Source: Treponema sp. (lineage in GTDB: Bacteria; Spirochaetota; Spirochaetia; Treponematales; Breznakiellaceae). Taken from it: 36,849 nt of DNA. This document shows positions 15,595 to 22,994 of the stretch, in pieces. Below the pieces are notes generated by a model that worked only from the letters and a program-made list of their open reading frames with translations, did not search any database and was not told the DNA's origin. Numbering within the stretch: the stretch's first letter is position 1; the number at the start of each line of letters is the position of its first letter. The stretch is taken from NCBI GenBank assembly GCA_031273835.1, contig JAISRD010000188.1, forward strand, positions 1 to 36,849, read 5' to 3'. The translations under genes and the position numbers were made by a program.

Positions 15595-15914
15595 TACAGC
15601 GCCTCTCCGCATTTTCTGCAGACCCTTAGTTTTTTATCACCCGCAAGCTTGTACCCTATGCGGGTGGGTCCGCATTTTTTGCAGACGATCATCACATTGG
15701 ATGCGTGGATCGCCGCCTCAATTTCCACGATGCCGCCCCTGTCCTGCTGGCTCCGGCGTTTCTTGGTTTTCTTGACCATGTTAAGGCCCTCTACCAGCAG
15801 CCGGTCCTTGTCCCTGAGTATTCCCAGTATGCGTCCCCGCTTTCCCTTATCCTTGCCGGCAATGATCTGGACGGTGTCTTCTTTCTTCAGTTTATATTTA
15901 TGGGCCGTTTTCAT
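15594..15914 (-). CDS. rplX: 50S ribosomal protein uL24
   Basis: The 106-residue assembly-initiator protein has the KOW motif DTVQIIAGKDKGKRGRILGIL and GGIVEIEAAIHASNVMI. The C-terminus contains CKKC and CRKC, a zinc-ribbon-like pair found in many bacterial uL24 proteins. It overlaps rplE by one base. Confidence 0.96.
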   Translation of the reverse strand: MKTAHKYKLKKEDTVQIIAGKDKGKRGRILGILRDKDRLLVEGLNMVKKTKKRRSQQDRGGIVEIEAAIHASNVMIVCKKCGPTRIGYKLAGDKKLRVCRKCGEAL

Positions 15915-15926
15915 AGCATATTCCTC

Positions 15927-16298
15927 TTACAGTACCTCGGGTGCGAGGGAAACTATCTTCATGAACTCCCCCCTTTCCCGCAGTTCCCTGGCAACGGGAC
16001 CGAATACGCGCTTTCCCTTGGGATTAAGGGCCGCGTCGATAAGCACGCAGGCATTATCGTCGAAACGTATATAGGTGCCGTCGGGACGGCGGTATTCCTT
16101 ATGGGTACGCACCACCACCGCTTTTTCCACGGAACCCTTTTTAACCGTCGAGGTTGGGAGGGCGCTCTTAACCGCCACCACGATAATGTCCCCGATACCA
16201 GCACACCTGCGCTTTGAACCTCCGAGAACCTTGATACACTGAACGATCTTGGCCCCCGAATTGTCGGCCACATTCAGGAACGTTTCAACCTGAATCAT
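15927..16298 (-). CDS. rplN: 50S ribosomal protein uL14
   Basis: The 123-residue protein lies at the subunit interface. It has MIQVETFLNVADNSGAKIVQC, then GIGDIIVVAVKSA and the terminal ELRERGEFMKIVSLAPEVL. An in-frame GTG directly precedes the ATG; AAGGAG is 7 nt before ATG 16298 and only 4 nt before the GTG, so ATG is preferred. Confidence 0.96.
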   Translation of the reverse strand: MIQVETFLNVADNSGAKIVQCIKVLGGSKRRCAGIGDIIVVAVKSALPTSTVKKGSVEKAVVVRTHKEYRRPDGTYIRFDDNACVLIDAALNPKGKRVFGPVARELRERGEFMKIVSLAPEVL

Positions 16299-16309
16299 CA
16301 CTGCTCTCC

Positions 16310-16579
16310 TTAGCGCGCCCGTTCAATAACAGCCGTAAGCTTCCAGCATTTTTCCTTGCTGATGGGACGGCATTCTATGACCCGTACCCGGTCGCCGGTT
16401 TTGGCTTGATTCTGTTCATCATGGGCCTTAACCTTTTTTGTCCGGGTAACGTACTTCTTATACAGGGGATGGAGGGCCTTGGTCTCGACGGCGACCACAA
16501 TGGTTTTGTCCATTTTATCGCTCTTTACGATGCCCACAAACTCTTTTTTCCCGCTCTTGGCCCTAAGCTGTTCTTCCAT
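16310..16579 (-). CDS. rpsQ: 30S ribosomal protein uS17
   Basis: The 89-residue protein has KEFVGIVKSDKMDKTIVVAVETK, then HPLYKKYVTRTKKVKAHDE and GDRVRVIECRPISKEKCWKL, all typical of uS17. I start at ATG 16579 (MEEQL), one base after the rpmC stop; a longer frame to 16639 lies within rpmC. Confidence 0.95.
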   Translation of the reverse strand: MEEQLRAKSGKKEFVGIVKSDKMDKTIVVAVETKALHPLYKKYVTRTKKVKAHDEQNQAKTGDRVRVIECRPISKEKCWKLTAVIERAR

Positions 16580-16580
16580 G

Positions 16581-16784
16581 CTATGCCTTCTTCTCCGCTT
16601 TAAGTTCCTCGGCCCGGATAAGCGTATGAAGCCTGGCAAGCTGCCGGCGCATCACCCGCTTCTGCAGAGGATTATCCACATGCCCCATCACCATCTGGAA
16701 ACGGAGATCCATGTATTTTCTGGAAAGTTCATCCCGCTTTGACTTGAGTTCCGGAAAGGACAGGTTCTTAAAGGAATTCTTCAT
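16581..16784 (-). CDS. rpmC: 50S ribosomal protein uL29
   Basis: The 67-residue protein at the tunnel exit has LSFPELKSKRDELSRKYMDLRFQ and RQLARLHTLIRAEELK. GGAGG lies before ATG 16784. It sits between rplP and rpsQ as in nearly all bacteria. Confidence 0.95.
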   Translation of the reverse strand: MKNSFKNLSFPELKSKRDELSRKYMDLRFQMVMGHVDNPLQKRVMRRQLARLHTLIRAEELKAEKKA

Positions 16785-16793
16785 GGCGACCTC

Positions 16794-17219
16794 CTATGCC
16801 CCCAGCTCAAAATCGGAACGGGCCACAAAGCGAGTCTTGATGGGAAGCTTTGCCCCGGCGAGGATCATCGCCTCTTCGGCAAGTTTCTTCTCAATGCCCC
16901 CCAGTTCAAACATCACCGTACCGGGTTTTACCACCGCCACCCAGTATTCCGGGGCGCCCTTGCCCTTGCCCATGCGGGTTTCCGCGGGCTTTTTGGTATA
17001 GGGCTTGTCGGGGAAGATCCGTATCCAGAGCTTTCCCCCCCGCTTTACATGACGATTCATGGCCACACGGGCCGCTTCTATCTGCCTGTTGGTGATCCAC
17101 ATCCGGTCCAGGGCTACCAGGCCGTACTCGCCGAATACCACGGTGTTTCCCCGGGTAGCGTTGCCGGGCATATTGCCCCGCTGGACCTTACGATGCCTTA
17201 CACGTTTGGGACTAAGCAT
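16794..17219 (-). CDS. rplP: 50S ribosomal protein uL16
   Basis: The 141-residue protein lies near the A site. It opens MLSPKRVRHRKVQRGNMPGNA and has ITNRQIEAARVAMNRHVKRGGKLWIRIFPDKPYTKKP and the RMGKGKGAPEYWVAVVKPG block. GAGGAG lies 8 nt before the ATG, immediately after a strong hairpin in the spacer from rpsC. Confidence 0.97.
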   Translation of the reverse strand: MLSPKRVRHRKVQRGNMPGNATRGNTVVFGEYGLVALDRMWITNRQIEAARVAMNRHVKRGGKLWIRIFPDKPYTKKPAETRMGKGKGAPEYWVAVVKPGTVMFELGGIEKKLAEEAMILAGAKLPIKTRFVARSDFELGA

Positions 17220-17233
17220 AATCTAACTCCTCG

Positions 17234-17286
17234 ACCGCACGGCTGCGGAGCCGCGCGGTAAATCGAATGTGAAACACCGTTTCACA
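17234..17286 (-). other. Two tandem hairpins between rpsC and rplP
   Basis: Transcript order: a perfect 8-bp stem with a 3-nt loop (TGTGAAAC/GTTTCACA, 17268-17286) at the rpsC stop codon, then an 11-bp stem with one mismatch and a 4-nt loop (17234-17259, ACCGC...GCGGT) ending next to the rplP ribosome site. Neither has a U-run, so they are not ordinary terminators. Confidence 0.6.
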
Positions 17287-18024
17287 CTAAGTCCTTACAG
17301 GCGCCCGATCACGCCGCTTCCTGACAAGTGCGCCGGCGTCTTCTTTCTGTTCCTTGCCGTAGCGCATGCCGTTATATACCCATACCTTGACGCCGATGGC
17401 CCCGAAGGTGGTATGGGCCTCGGCAAAACCGTAATCAATATCCGCCCTAAGGGTATGAAGGGGAATACGCCCCTCCTTGGCCTCCTCGGTACGGGACATT
17501 TCGGCCCCCCCCAGGCGGCCTGAAAGCCGGACCTTGATCCCCTGGGCGTTGCCCCGCTTAATCGCGTTGGAAATGGCCTGCTTCATGGTACGGCGGAAAC
17601 TGCCCCTGGCTAAAAGCTGCCGGGCAATACCCTGGGCCACAATCTGGGCGTTACTGTCCGCGTTCCGTACCTCTTTGATCTTGATCTGTATCTTCTTGGC
17701 GGACTGGTCTCCCTTGGTCTTTACCGGACCCTGTATATGCTTTTGCAGTTCCGAGCCGATTTTTTCGATATTGGCGCCCTTAACCCCGATAATAACCCCG
17801 GGCCGCGCAGTATGGATCACAATGGTAATACGCTGGGAATAGCGGATTATTTCCAGCTCGGCAATATCCGCCCCCTTGGTCTCGGGTATGCTGAGGATAA
17901 ATCTGCGAAGCTTAAGATCCTCATGCAGAGTAGCGGCGTATTCCCTTGGGTCCACATACCAGCGGGAAACCCAGGTTTTGTTGATCCCTATCCGCAGTCC
18001 AATAGGATTTACCTTCTGTCCCAT
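17287..18024 (-). CDS. rpsC: 30S ribosomal protein uS3
   Basis: The 245-residue protein lines the mRNA entry channel. It opens MGQKVNPIGLRIGINKTWVSRWY, has the KH-domain motif PGVIIGVKGANIEKIGSELQK and ends with LRADIDYGFAEAHTTFGAIGVKVWVYNG. The ATG shares a base with the rplV stop (TAATG). A 67-nt spacer with two hairpins follows. Confidence 0.98.
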   Translation of the reverse strand: MGQKVNPIGLRIGINKTWVSRWYVDPREYAATLHEDLKLRRFILSIPETKGADIAELEIIRYSQRITIVIHTARPGVIIGVKGANIEKIGSELQKHIQGPVKTKGDQSAKKIQIKIKEVRNADSNAQIVAQGIARQLLARGSFRRTMKQAISNAIKRGNAQGIKVRLSGRLGGAEMSRTEEAKEGRIPLHTLRADIDYGFAEAHTTFGAIGVKVWVYNGMRYGKEQKEDAGALVRKRRDRAPVRT

Positions 18025-18395
18025 TATTTCCCCGCCTTTACCGCCGCCGCAGTTTCGTCAATTACCACGGTAATGTGGCACATTCTTTTAAGGAGCATAT
18101 CGGCCCGGCCCCGGCCCCGGCACCAAACCCGCTTCATCCGGGGACCTTCGTCCACCATTACCTCTTTAAGATAGAGCATGGTCTCGTCAAGTTTTTTATT
18201 ACGGTTCAGCGCGTTGGACGCCGCGGATTTGACGGTCTTCCGCATCAATTTTGCCCCCCGGTGGGGCATATTTTCCAGAACAGCCATGGCGTCAGGATAT
18301 GTTTTACGCCGTACCAGATCCGCCACGGGCCTGACTTTGTAGGGTGAGGCGATGATAAATTTAGAAACCGCCTTATATCCGCTCTTTGTTTCCAT
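18024..18395 (-). CDS. rplV: 50S ribosomal protein uL22
   Basis: The 123-residue protein reaches into the exit tunnel. It shows SPYKVRPVADLVRRKTYPDAMAVLENMPHRGAKLMRKTVKSAASNA and RGRGRADMLLKRMCHITVVIDE. It overlaps rpsC by one base and follows rpsS by 6 nt. Confidence 0.97.
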   Translation of the reverse strand: METKSGYKAVSKFIIASPYKVRPVADLVRRKTYPDAMAVLENMPHRGAKLMRKTVKSAASNALNRNKKLDETMLYLKEVMVDEGPRMKRVWCRGRGRADMLLKRMCHITVVIDETAAAVKAGK

Positions 18396-18401
18396 ACTAA
18401 C

Positions 18402-18683
18402 CTACTTCTTGGCTGCTTTCTTGTCGGAGCCGCTGTGGCCCCGGAAAATCCGGGTGGGGGAAAATTCCCCCAGCTTGTGTCCCACAAGGTTCTCGGTCAC
18501 ATACACGGGGACCCACACCTTGCCGTTATACACGGAAATGGTTCCCCCCACCATCTCGGGGATAATCGTGGAACAGCGGGAATAGGTCTTAATCATCTTC
18601 CTATCCCCGGCCTTGCTCATCTCAAGTACCTTTTTGTAAAGGCTCTTTTCGATAAAGGGCCCCTTCTTAATCGACCTCGACAC
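18402..18683 (-). CDS. rpsS: 30S ribosomal protein uS19
   Basis: The 93-residue head protein opens MSRSIKKGPFIEKSLYKKV and has YSRCSTIIPEMVGGTISVYNGK and GHKLGEFSPTRIFRGHSG. Translation starts at GTG 18683, preceded by AAGGAGAG. The spacer from rplB is 37 nt. Confidence 0.97.
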   Translation of the reverse strand: MSRSIKKGPFIEKSLYKKVLEMSKAGDRKMIKTYSRCSTIIPEMVGGTISVYNGKVWVPVYVTENLVGHKLGEFSPTRIFRGHSGSDKKAAKK

Positions 18684-18720
18684 CTGCTAAACTCTCCTTA
18701 AAAACCGGCGTTTTTCGGCT

Positions 18721-19551
18721 TTATTTTTTCTTCCCGCGGCTCACGATAAACCGCGATGAAGGTTTATGTTTCTTTCTGGTCTTGAATCCCTTGGTGGGCT
18801 GTCCCCAGGGGGAAACCGGGTGTATGCCCTTATTCTTGCCTTCGCCGCCGCCATGGGGATGATCCACCGGATTCATCGCCATGCCGCGCACCGTGGGCCG
18901 CACGCCCAGCCAGCGCCGACGGCCCGCCTTGCCCAGGGTAACATTCATGTGATCCTCATTACCCACAACCCCTATGGTGGCGTAGCACTTCTTGAAGATC
19001 ATCCGCATTTCCCCCGAGGGAAGCTTAACCGTCACATAGTCCCCTTCTTTGGCGGCCACCAGGGCCCCCGTTCCGGCGGAACGGACCATCTGCCCCCCCT
19101 TACCCAGGGTAAGCTCAATGTTGTGGACCGTAAAGCCCAGGGGGATATTTTCCAGGGGAAGGGCGTTGCCGGCCTCAACGGGGGCGCCCGGACCGGCGAT
19201 GATCCTGGCGCCGGCGGACAGACCCTTGGGGGCGATGATGTAGCGCTTATCCCCGTCGGCATAGGAAACCAGGGCAATATTGGCGCTGCGGTTAGGATCG
19301 TATTCTATCGTAACAACCCTTCCGGGAACGCCGATCTTGTTCCGCTTAAAATCAATTTCCCGGTAACGGCGTTTGTGGCCGCCTCCCTTATGGCGGACGC
19401 TGATCCTGCCGTTGGAATCCCGGCCCGCCTTTTCGGGGCGGCCGGAGACAAGGGATTTTTCGGGCTTAACCTTTTTGGTAAGCTCGGAAAAATCGAGGCT
19501 GGTCCACTGCCGCATACCCGCGGTTATCGGTTTATATGTTTTAACGCCCAT
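18721..19551 (-). CDS. rplB: 50S ribosomal protein uL2
   Basis: The 276-residue protein is central to peptidyl-transferase assembly. It has RHKGGGHKRRYREIDFKRNK, the GKAGRRRWLGVRPTVRGMAMNPVDHPHGGGEGK block that holds the conserved histidine, and a basic C-terminus. It starts 2 nt after the rplW stop. Confidence 0.98.
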   Translation of the reverse strand: MGVKTYKPITAGMRQWTSLDFSELTKKVKPEKSLVSGRPEKAGRDSNGRISVRHKGGGHKRRYREIDFKRNKIGVPGRVVTIEYDPNRSANIALVSYADGDKRYIIAPKGLSAGARIIAGPGAPVEAGNALPLENIPLGFTVHNIELTLGKGGQMVRSAGTGALVAAKEGDYVTVKLPSGEMRMIFKKCYATIGVVGNEDHMNVTLGKAGRRRWLGVRPTVRGMAMNPVDHPHGGGEGKNKGIHPVSPWGQPTKGFKTRKKHKPSSRFIVSRGKKK

Positions 19552-19553
19552 TT

Positions 19554-19838
19554 TTATACGCCCTCAAAAACAGCTATCTTCTCTTCCTTGGGAAGCCGCA
19601 CTATGGCCTTTTTCCAGGTTGAGGTATGGCCGGGCCTGTTCCGCAGCCGCTTTGGTTTACCCCCCACCACCATGACCGTACAGGAAACGGGATGGACCTT
19701 GAAAAGCCTGCGGACCGCTTCTTTGATCTCAATTTTGTTGGCCCTGGGATCTACCTTAAAAACATACTTCCCCTGCTCCCGCAGTATATTGGCCTTTTCG
19801 GAAAGTACCGGCTCAATCAGGATTGATTCGTAGTTCAT
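19554..19838 (-). CDS. rplW: 50S ribosomal protein uL23
   Basis: The 94-residue tunnel-exit protein docks trigger factor and SRP. It has ILIEPVLSEKANILREQGKYVFKVDPRANKIEIKEAVRRLF and VHPVSCTVMVVGGKPKR. Its ATG overlaps the rplD stop as ATGA. Confidence 0.96.
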   Translation of the reverse strand: MNYESILIEPVLSEKANILREQGKYVFKVDPRANKIEIKEAVRRLFKVHPVSCTVMVVGGKPKRLRNRPGHTSTWKKAIVRLPKEEKIAVFEGV

Positions 19839-20473
19839 TGGGCGGCCTCTTTTCCGTAAAATTCGCTGAGATTTTTCGCCGCTGTTTCAAACAGCAGCAC
19901 CCTGCGGCCGTAGAATAGATCGTGGGCCCGCAGGCGGTTATAGGAGAGGAAAGAAAGCCAGGGAATATTCGCCCCCGCCCGCTTTACCATGGGATCGTCG
20001 TCTTTGAGGATCACCACGGTCCGTTCCGGGACGCCGAAATTATTCAACAGCGCCGCCAGATCCCTGGTTTTTCCCGATTCTATTGAAAAATCCTCCACCA
20101 CCTTGAGGTTATCGCTTTGAACCTTGAGGCTGAGTATGGTTTTAAGGGCAAGGCGTTTTGCCTTTTTGGGGATAGCGTAGGAAAAGTCCCTGGGCTTGGG
20201 TCCGAAGATCGTTCCGCCGCCGACCAGGATCGGGGATTTTTTATCCCCCCGCCGGGCGCGGCCGGTTCCTTTTTGTTTATAGGGCTTGGCGTTTGAACCG
20301 TGGACTTCGCCGCGGTCCTTGGTCGAAGCGGTACCAAGCCTTTTATTGGCAAGCTCGTTATTGACGGCATACCAGATAAGATCGTCGTTTATGGGCAGGC
20401 CGAATACGCTGTCGTCCAGCTCTATGGAGCGCAGTTCCTTGCCTTCCCTGGAATACACTGTACGGTTCATCAT
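19835..20473 (-). CDS. rplD: 50S ribosomal protein uL4
   Basis: The 212-residue protein lines the exit tunnel; in E. coli it also represses the S10 operon. It has ANKRLGTASTKDRGEVHGSNAKPYKQKGTGRARRG followed by GGGTIFGPKPRDFSY. Two consecutive ATGs (20473 and 20470) are possible starts after a GAGG site. Confidence 0.96.
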   Translation of the reverse strand: MMNRTVYSREGKELRSIELDDSVFGLPINDDLIWYAVNNELANKRLGTASTKDRGEVHGSNAKPYKQKGTGRARRGDKKSPILVGGGTIFGPKPRDFSYAIPKKAKRLALKTILSLKVQSDNLKVVEDFSIESGKTRDLAALLNNFGVPERTVVILKDDDPMVKRAGANIPWLSFLSYNRLRAHDLFYGRRVLLFETAAKNLSEFYGKEAAQ

Positions 20474-20481
20474 CGTCCTCG

Positions 20482-21102
20482 TTATTTTTTAACCGCGGCC
20501 CTGACCGTTACCAAACTGCGGTTAACGCCCGGTACGGCGCCCCGCACCATCAGAAGCTGCTTTTCCGTATCCAGCTTAACCACCCTAAGGCTCAGCACGG
20601 TTACCTGTTCCCGCCCCATGCGTCCGGGAAGTTTTACATTCTTGAAGGTCTTATGGGGATAGGTGGACTGCCCCGTCGAGCCGGGCTCACGGTGAAATTT
20701 AGAACCGTGGGTACGGCGGCCTCCGGCAAAACCCCAGCGCTTCACAACGCCCTGAAATCCCTTGCCTTTGGAAATTCCCGTTACATCCACATAACGGCAG
20801 CCTTCAAACAGTTCCGCCCCCAGGGCGTCTCCGGCCTGTACGTTCTTTTCAAAATCCCTGAATTCCCTTACGGTTTTTTTCGGGGGGATATTCTCCGGAA
20901 ACTGGCCGGCATAGGGCTTCTTGATTTTAATTTTCTTCATATCATCAACCCCAAGAAGCACCGCCTCGTAGCCGTCCTTTTCCTTTTCTTTCCGGGCTAT
21001 GACCATGTTAGGATCGATGCGCAAGACCGTTACCGGCACAAGGTAACCTGTCTCGTCAAAGATCTGCGTCATTCCCACTTTTTTGGCCATAAGACCCAGC
21101 AT
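20482..21102 (-). CDS. rplC: 50S ribosomal protein uL3
   Basis: The 206-residue protein supports the peptidyl-transferase centre. It opens MLGLMAKKVGMTQIFDETG and has the KGKGFQGVVKRWGFAGGRRTHGSKFHREPGSTGQSTYP block whose glutamine is normally methylated by PrmB. A GAGGTTATC sequence precedes the ATG after a hairpin-bearing spacer from rpsJ. Confidence 0.97.
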   Translation of the reverse strand: MLGLMAKKVGMTQIFDETGYLVPVTVLRIDPNMVIARKEKEKDGYEAVLLGVDDMKKIKIKKPYAGQFPENIPPKKTVREFRDFEKNVQAGDALGAELFEGCRYVDVTGISKGKGFQGVVKRWGFAGGRRTHGSKFHREPGSTGQSTYPHKTFKNVKLPGRMGREQVTVLSLRVVKLDTEKQLLMVRGAVPGVNRSLVTVRAAVKK

Positions 21103-21120
21103 GATAACCTCTGTTTTGCA

Positions 21121-21133
21121 CGGCTAAAAGCCG
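21121..21133 (-). other. Short hairpin upstream of rplC
   Basis: CGGCT-AAA-AGCCG is a perfect 5-bp stem with a 3-nt loop, located about 19 nt before the rplC ATG and next to its ribosome site. It may modulate rplC translation. Confidence 0.35.
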
Positions 21134-21153
21134 CATCTCTTATCAACGTAAAT

Positions 21154-21176
21154 AAAAAATTCATGACCCGCATGAA
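21154..21176 (-). terminator. Weak terminator-like hairpin after rpsJ
   Basis: On the transcript TTCATG-CGGGT-CATGAA (6-bp stem) is followed by six U residues and then AUUU, 8 nt past the rpsJ stop. The stem is short and A/U-rich, so at most partial termination or attenuation between rpsJ and rplC is expected. Confidence 0.4.
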
Positions 21177-21184
21177 AAATCGAA

Positions 21185-21493
21185 CTACTGCTTAATTTCC
21201 ACATCCACACCAGCGGGAAGCTCCAGCTTCATCAAGGAATCCATCACCTCCGAAGAGGGATTGATAATATCGATCAGCCTCTTGTGGGTACGCATCTCAA
21301 ACTGCTCACGGCTCTTTTTGTTCACATGGGGCGAACGGAGTACCGTAAACTTATTTATACGGGTAGGAAGGGGAATGGGACCGGTTACTTTGGCCCCCGC
21401 CTTCTGCACCGTTTGAACGATAGATTTCGCACTCTGATCGATCAACTCCACATCGAAACCGCGTAGTTTTACGCGAATTCGTTCCATAGCCAT
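21185..21493 (-). CDS. rpsJ: 30S ribosomal protein uS10
   Basis: The 102-residue protein (NusE) acts in the 30S head and in antitermination with NusB. It has IRVKLRGFDVELIDQSAKSIVQTVQKAGAKVTGPIPLPTR and FEMRTHKRLIDII. Two ATGs lie two codons apart (21493 and 21487). GGAGGAG is only 2-4 nt from the first and 8 nt from the second, so the product may begin MERIRVKL. Confidence 0.96.
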   Translation of the reverse strand: MAMERIRVKLRGFDVELIDQSAKSIVQTVQKAGAKVTGPIPLPTRINKFTVLRSPHVNKKSREQFEMRTHKRLIDIINPSSEVMDSLMKLELPAGVDVEIKQ

Positions 21494-21503
21494 TACTCCT
21501 CCG

Positions 21504-21520
21504 CCCCAAGATCATTGGGG
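21504..21520 (-). other. Hairpin upstream of rpsJ
   Basis: CCCCAA-GATCA-TTGGGG is a perfect 6-bp stem that ends next to the GGAGGAG ribosome site of rpsJ and lies 10 nt after the tuf terminator. It could affect rpsJ initiation. Confidence 0.45.
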
Positions 21521-21529
21521 AAATAAACT

Positions 21530-21568
21530 AAAAACCCGGCGCTTCCCCAGAGGGGCTTGCCGGGTTTT
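21530..21568 (-). terminator. Intrinsic terminator downstream of tuf
   Basis: On the transcript AAAACCCGGC and GCCGGGTTTT pair in a 10-bp outer stem, with an inner CCCC/GGGG stem, and the U-run continues as GGGTTTTTAG. It starts 9 nt after the tuf stop codon. Only about 36 bp separate it from rpsJ, so S10-operon expression must come from readthrough or from a promoter overlapping the hairpin. Confidence 0.8.
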
Positions 21569-21576
21569 CCGCGCAA

Positions 21577-22776
21577 TTACTCTACGATTTCCACAACCTG
21601 GCCGGAAGCGACGGTTTTGCCCCCCTCACGGATGGCAAAACGGAGCCCCTTTTCCATGGCGATAGGATGGATCAGCTCGCCGAAGATTTCGGTATTATCG
21701 CCGGGCATAACCATTTCCTTGCCTTCGGGCAGTTCGACCGTACCGGTAATATCGGTGGTCCGGAAATAGAACTGGGGCCGGTAACCCTTAAAGAAGGGGC
21801 TGTGACGTCCGCCCTCTTCCTTGGAAAGACAGTAGATCTGACCCTTGAATTTGCTGTGGGGATTGATGGAACCGGGTTTTGCGAGAACCTGTCCGCGCTC
21901 CACTTCCTTCTTTTCTATGCCGCGGAGCAGGGTGCCGACATTGTCGCCGGACTGGGCCTGATCAAGGAGCTTGTTAAACATTTCAATGCCGGTAACAACG
22001 GTCTTCTTGGTAGGTCTAATGCCGACGATTTCGATTTCTTCGCCGAGCTTGAGTATGCCCCGCTCCACCTTGCCGGTAACGACCGTACCGCGACCGGGTA
22101 TCGTAAAGACATCCTCGATGGGCATGATGAAGGGCTTCGCATCGTCCCGGATAGGATCGGGGAAATAGCTGTCCATGGCGTCGAGGAGTTCCTGAATACA
22201 GCCGGTATCTTCGTTTTCCTCACCCTTATTGAGGGCCTCCATGGCCTTAAAAGCGGAACCCTTAATAATGGGAATCTCATTGCCGGGGAAACCATTGGCG
22301 GTAAGCACATCCTTGACTTCCTCTTCCACGATTTCCAGCAGATCCGGATCGTCCACCGCGTCAATCTTGTTGAGGAACACAATGATATTGGGGACCCCTA
22401 CCTGGCGGGCCAGAATGATATGCTCCCGGGTCTGGGGCATAACCGAATCCGGCGCGGAAACGACAAGAACGGCGCCGTCCATCTGGGCCGCCCCGGTGAT
22501 CATGTTTTTAATGTAGTCCGCGTGGCCGGGACAGTCGATATGGGCATAGTGCCGCTTATCGGACTGATATTCCAGGTGCCGGGTATTGATAGTGATGCCC
22601 CGGGCCTTCTCCTCAGGAGCATTATCAATATCATCAAATTTCATGACCTTATCACCGTAGTGCTTTCCGCAGTACATTGTGATGGCTGCGGAAAGGGTGG
22701 TCTTGCCGTGGTCAACATGTCCTATGGTGCCCACGTTCATGTGGATCTTTGTTCTATTGAACTTATCCTTTGCCAT
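21577..22776 (-). CDS. tuf: Translation elongation factor Tu
   Basis: The 399-residue GTPase delivers aminoacyl-tRNA to the ribosome. G1 is GHVDHGKT (19-26), G2 is the RGITINT switch, G3 is DCPGH and G4 is NKID. Domains 2 and 3 are complete to VVEIVE. Between G4 and domain 2 it carries a slightly longer loop (MEALNKGEENEDTG). GAGGAGG precedes the ATG. It follows rpsG after 218 nt without fusA, and is followed by a strong terminator before rpsJ. Confidence 0.98.
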   Translation of the reverse strand: MAKDKFNRTKIHMNVGTIGHVDHGKTTLSAAITMYCGKHYGDKVMKFDDIDNAPEEKARGITINTRHLEYQSDKRHYAHIDCPGHADYIKNMITGAAQMDGAVLVVSAPDSVMPQTREHIILARQVGVPNIIVFLNKIDAVDDPDLLEIVEEEVKDVLTANGFPGNEIPIIKGSAFKAMEALNKGEENEDTGCIQELLDAMDSYFPDPIRDDAKPFIMPIEDVFTIPGRGTVVTGKVERGILKLGEEIEIVGIRPTKKTVVTGIEMFNKLLDQAQSGDNVGTLLRGIEKKEVERGQVLAKPGSINPHSKFKGQIYCLSKEEGGRHSPFFKGYRPQFYFRTTDITGTVELPEGKEMVMPGDNTEIFGELIHPIAMEKGLRFAIREGGKTVASGQVVEIVE

Positions 22777-22914
22777 TACTTCTTCCTCCTCAATATATTA
22801 AAGCCAAAATACATTCACTTCTCACGCCGAACCGAAAAGGTTTTTAAGGAGGGGACGAAAAGACAAGCATAACCCCGGAGGGATAACAAGACTATCGTTC
22901 CACCTATCCCATCA

Positions 22915-22984
22915 AAACTGATGATCGGTTTGGACATCCGGCAATTGCCAGGGGCAATTACCATAATTTGCTAAAGCAAATTAT
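22915..22984 (-). other. Three tandem hairpins in the rpsG-tuf spacer
   Basis: Three inverted repeats lie in a row: 22915-22931 (7 bp, one G-U pair, loop TGA), 22943-22959 (AATTGCC/GGCAATT, 7 bp, loop AGG) and 22963-22984 (ATAATTTGC/GCAAATTAT, 9 bp, loop TAAA). The first one transcribed begins 10 nt after the rpsG stop. None has a strong U-run. I see no convincing tuf promoter in this 218-nt spacer. Confidence 0.6.
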
Positions 22985-22994
22985 CTATGGCCCT

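Noticed and set aside
18766..19833. A 355-codon plus-strand ORF opposite rplB and rplW
   Set aside because: It is antisense to two well-conserved ribosomal genes. Its low-complexity Gly/Arg/His content is typical of a shadow frame.
21667..22872. A 401-codon plus-strand ORF opposite tuf
   Set aside because: It is antisense to a complete EF-Tu gene and has no recognisable motif or ribosome site.
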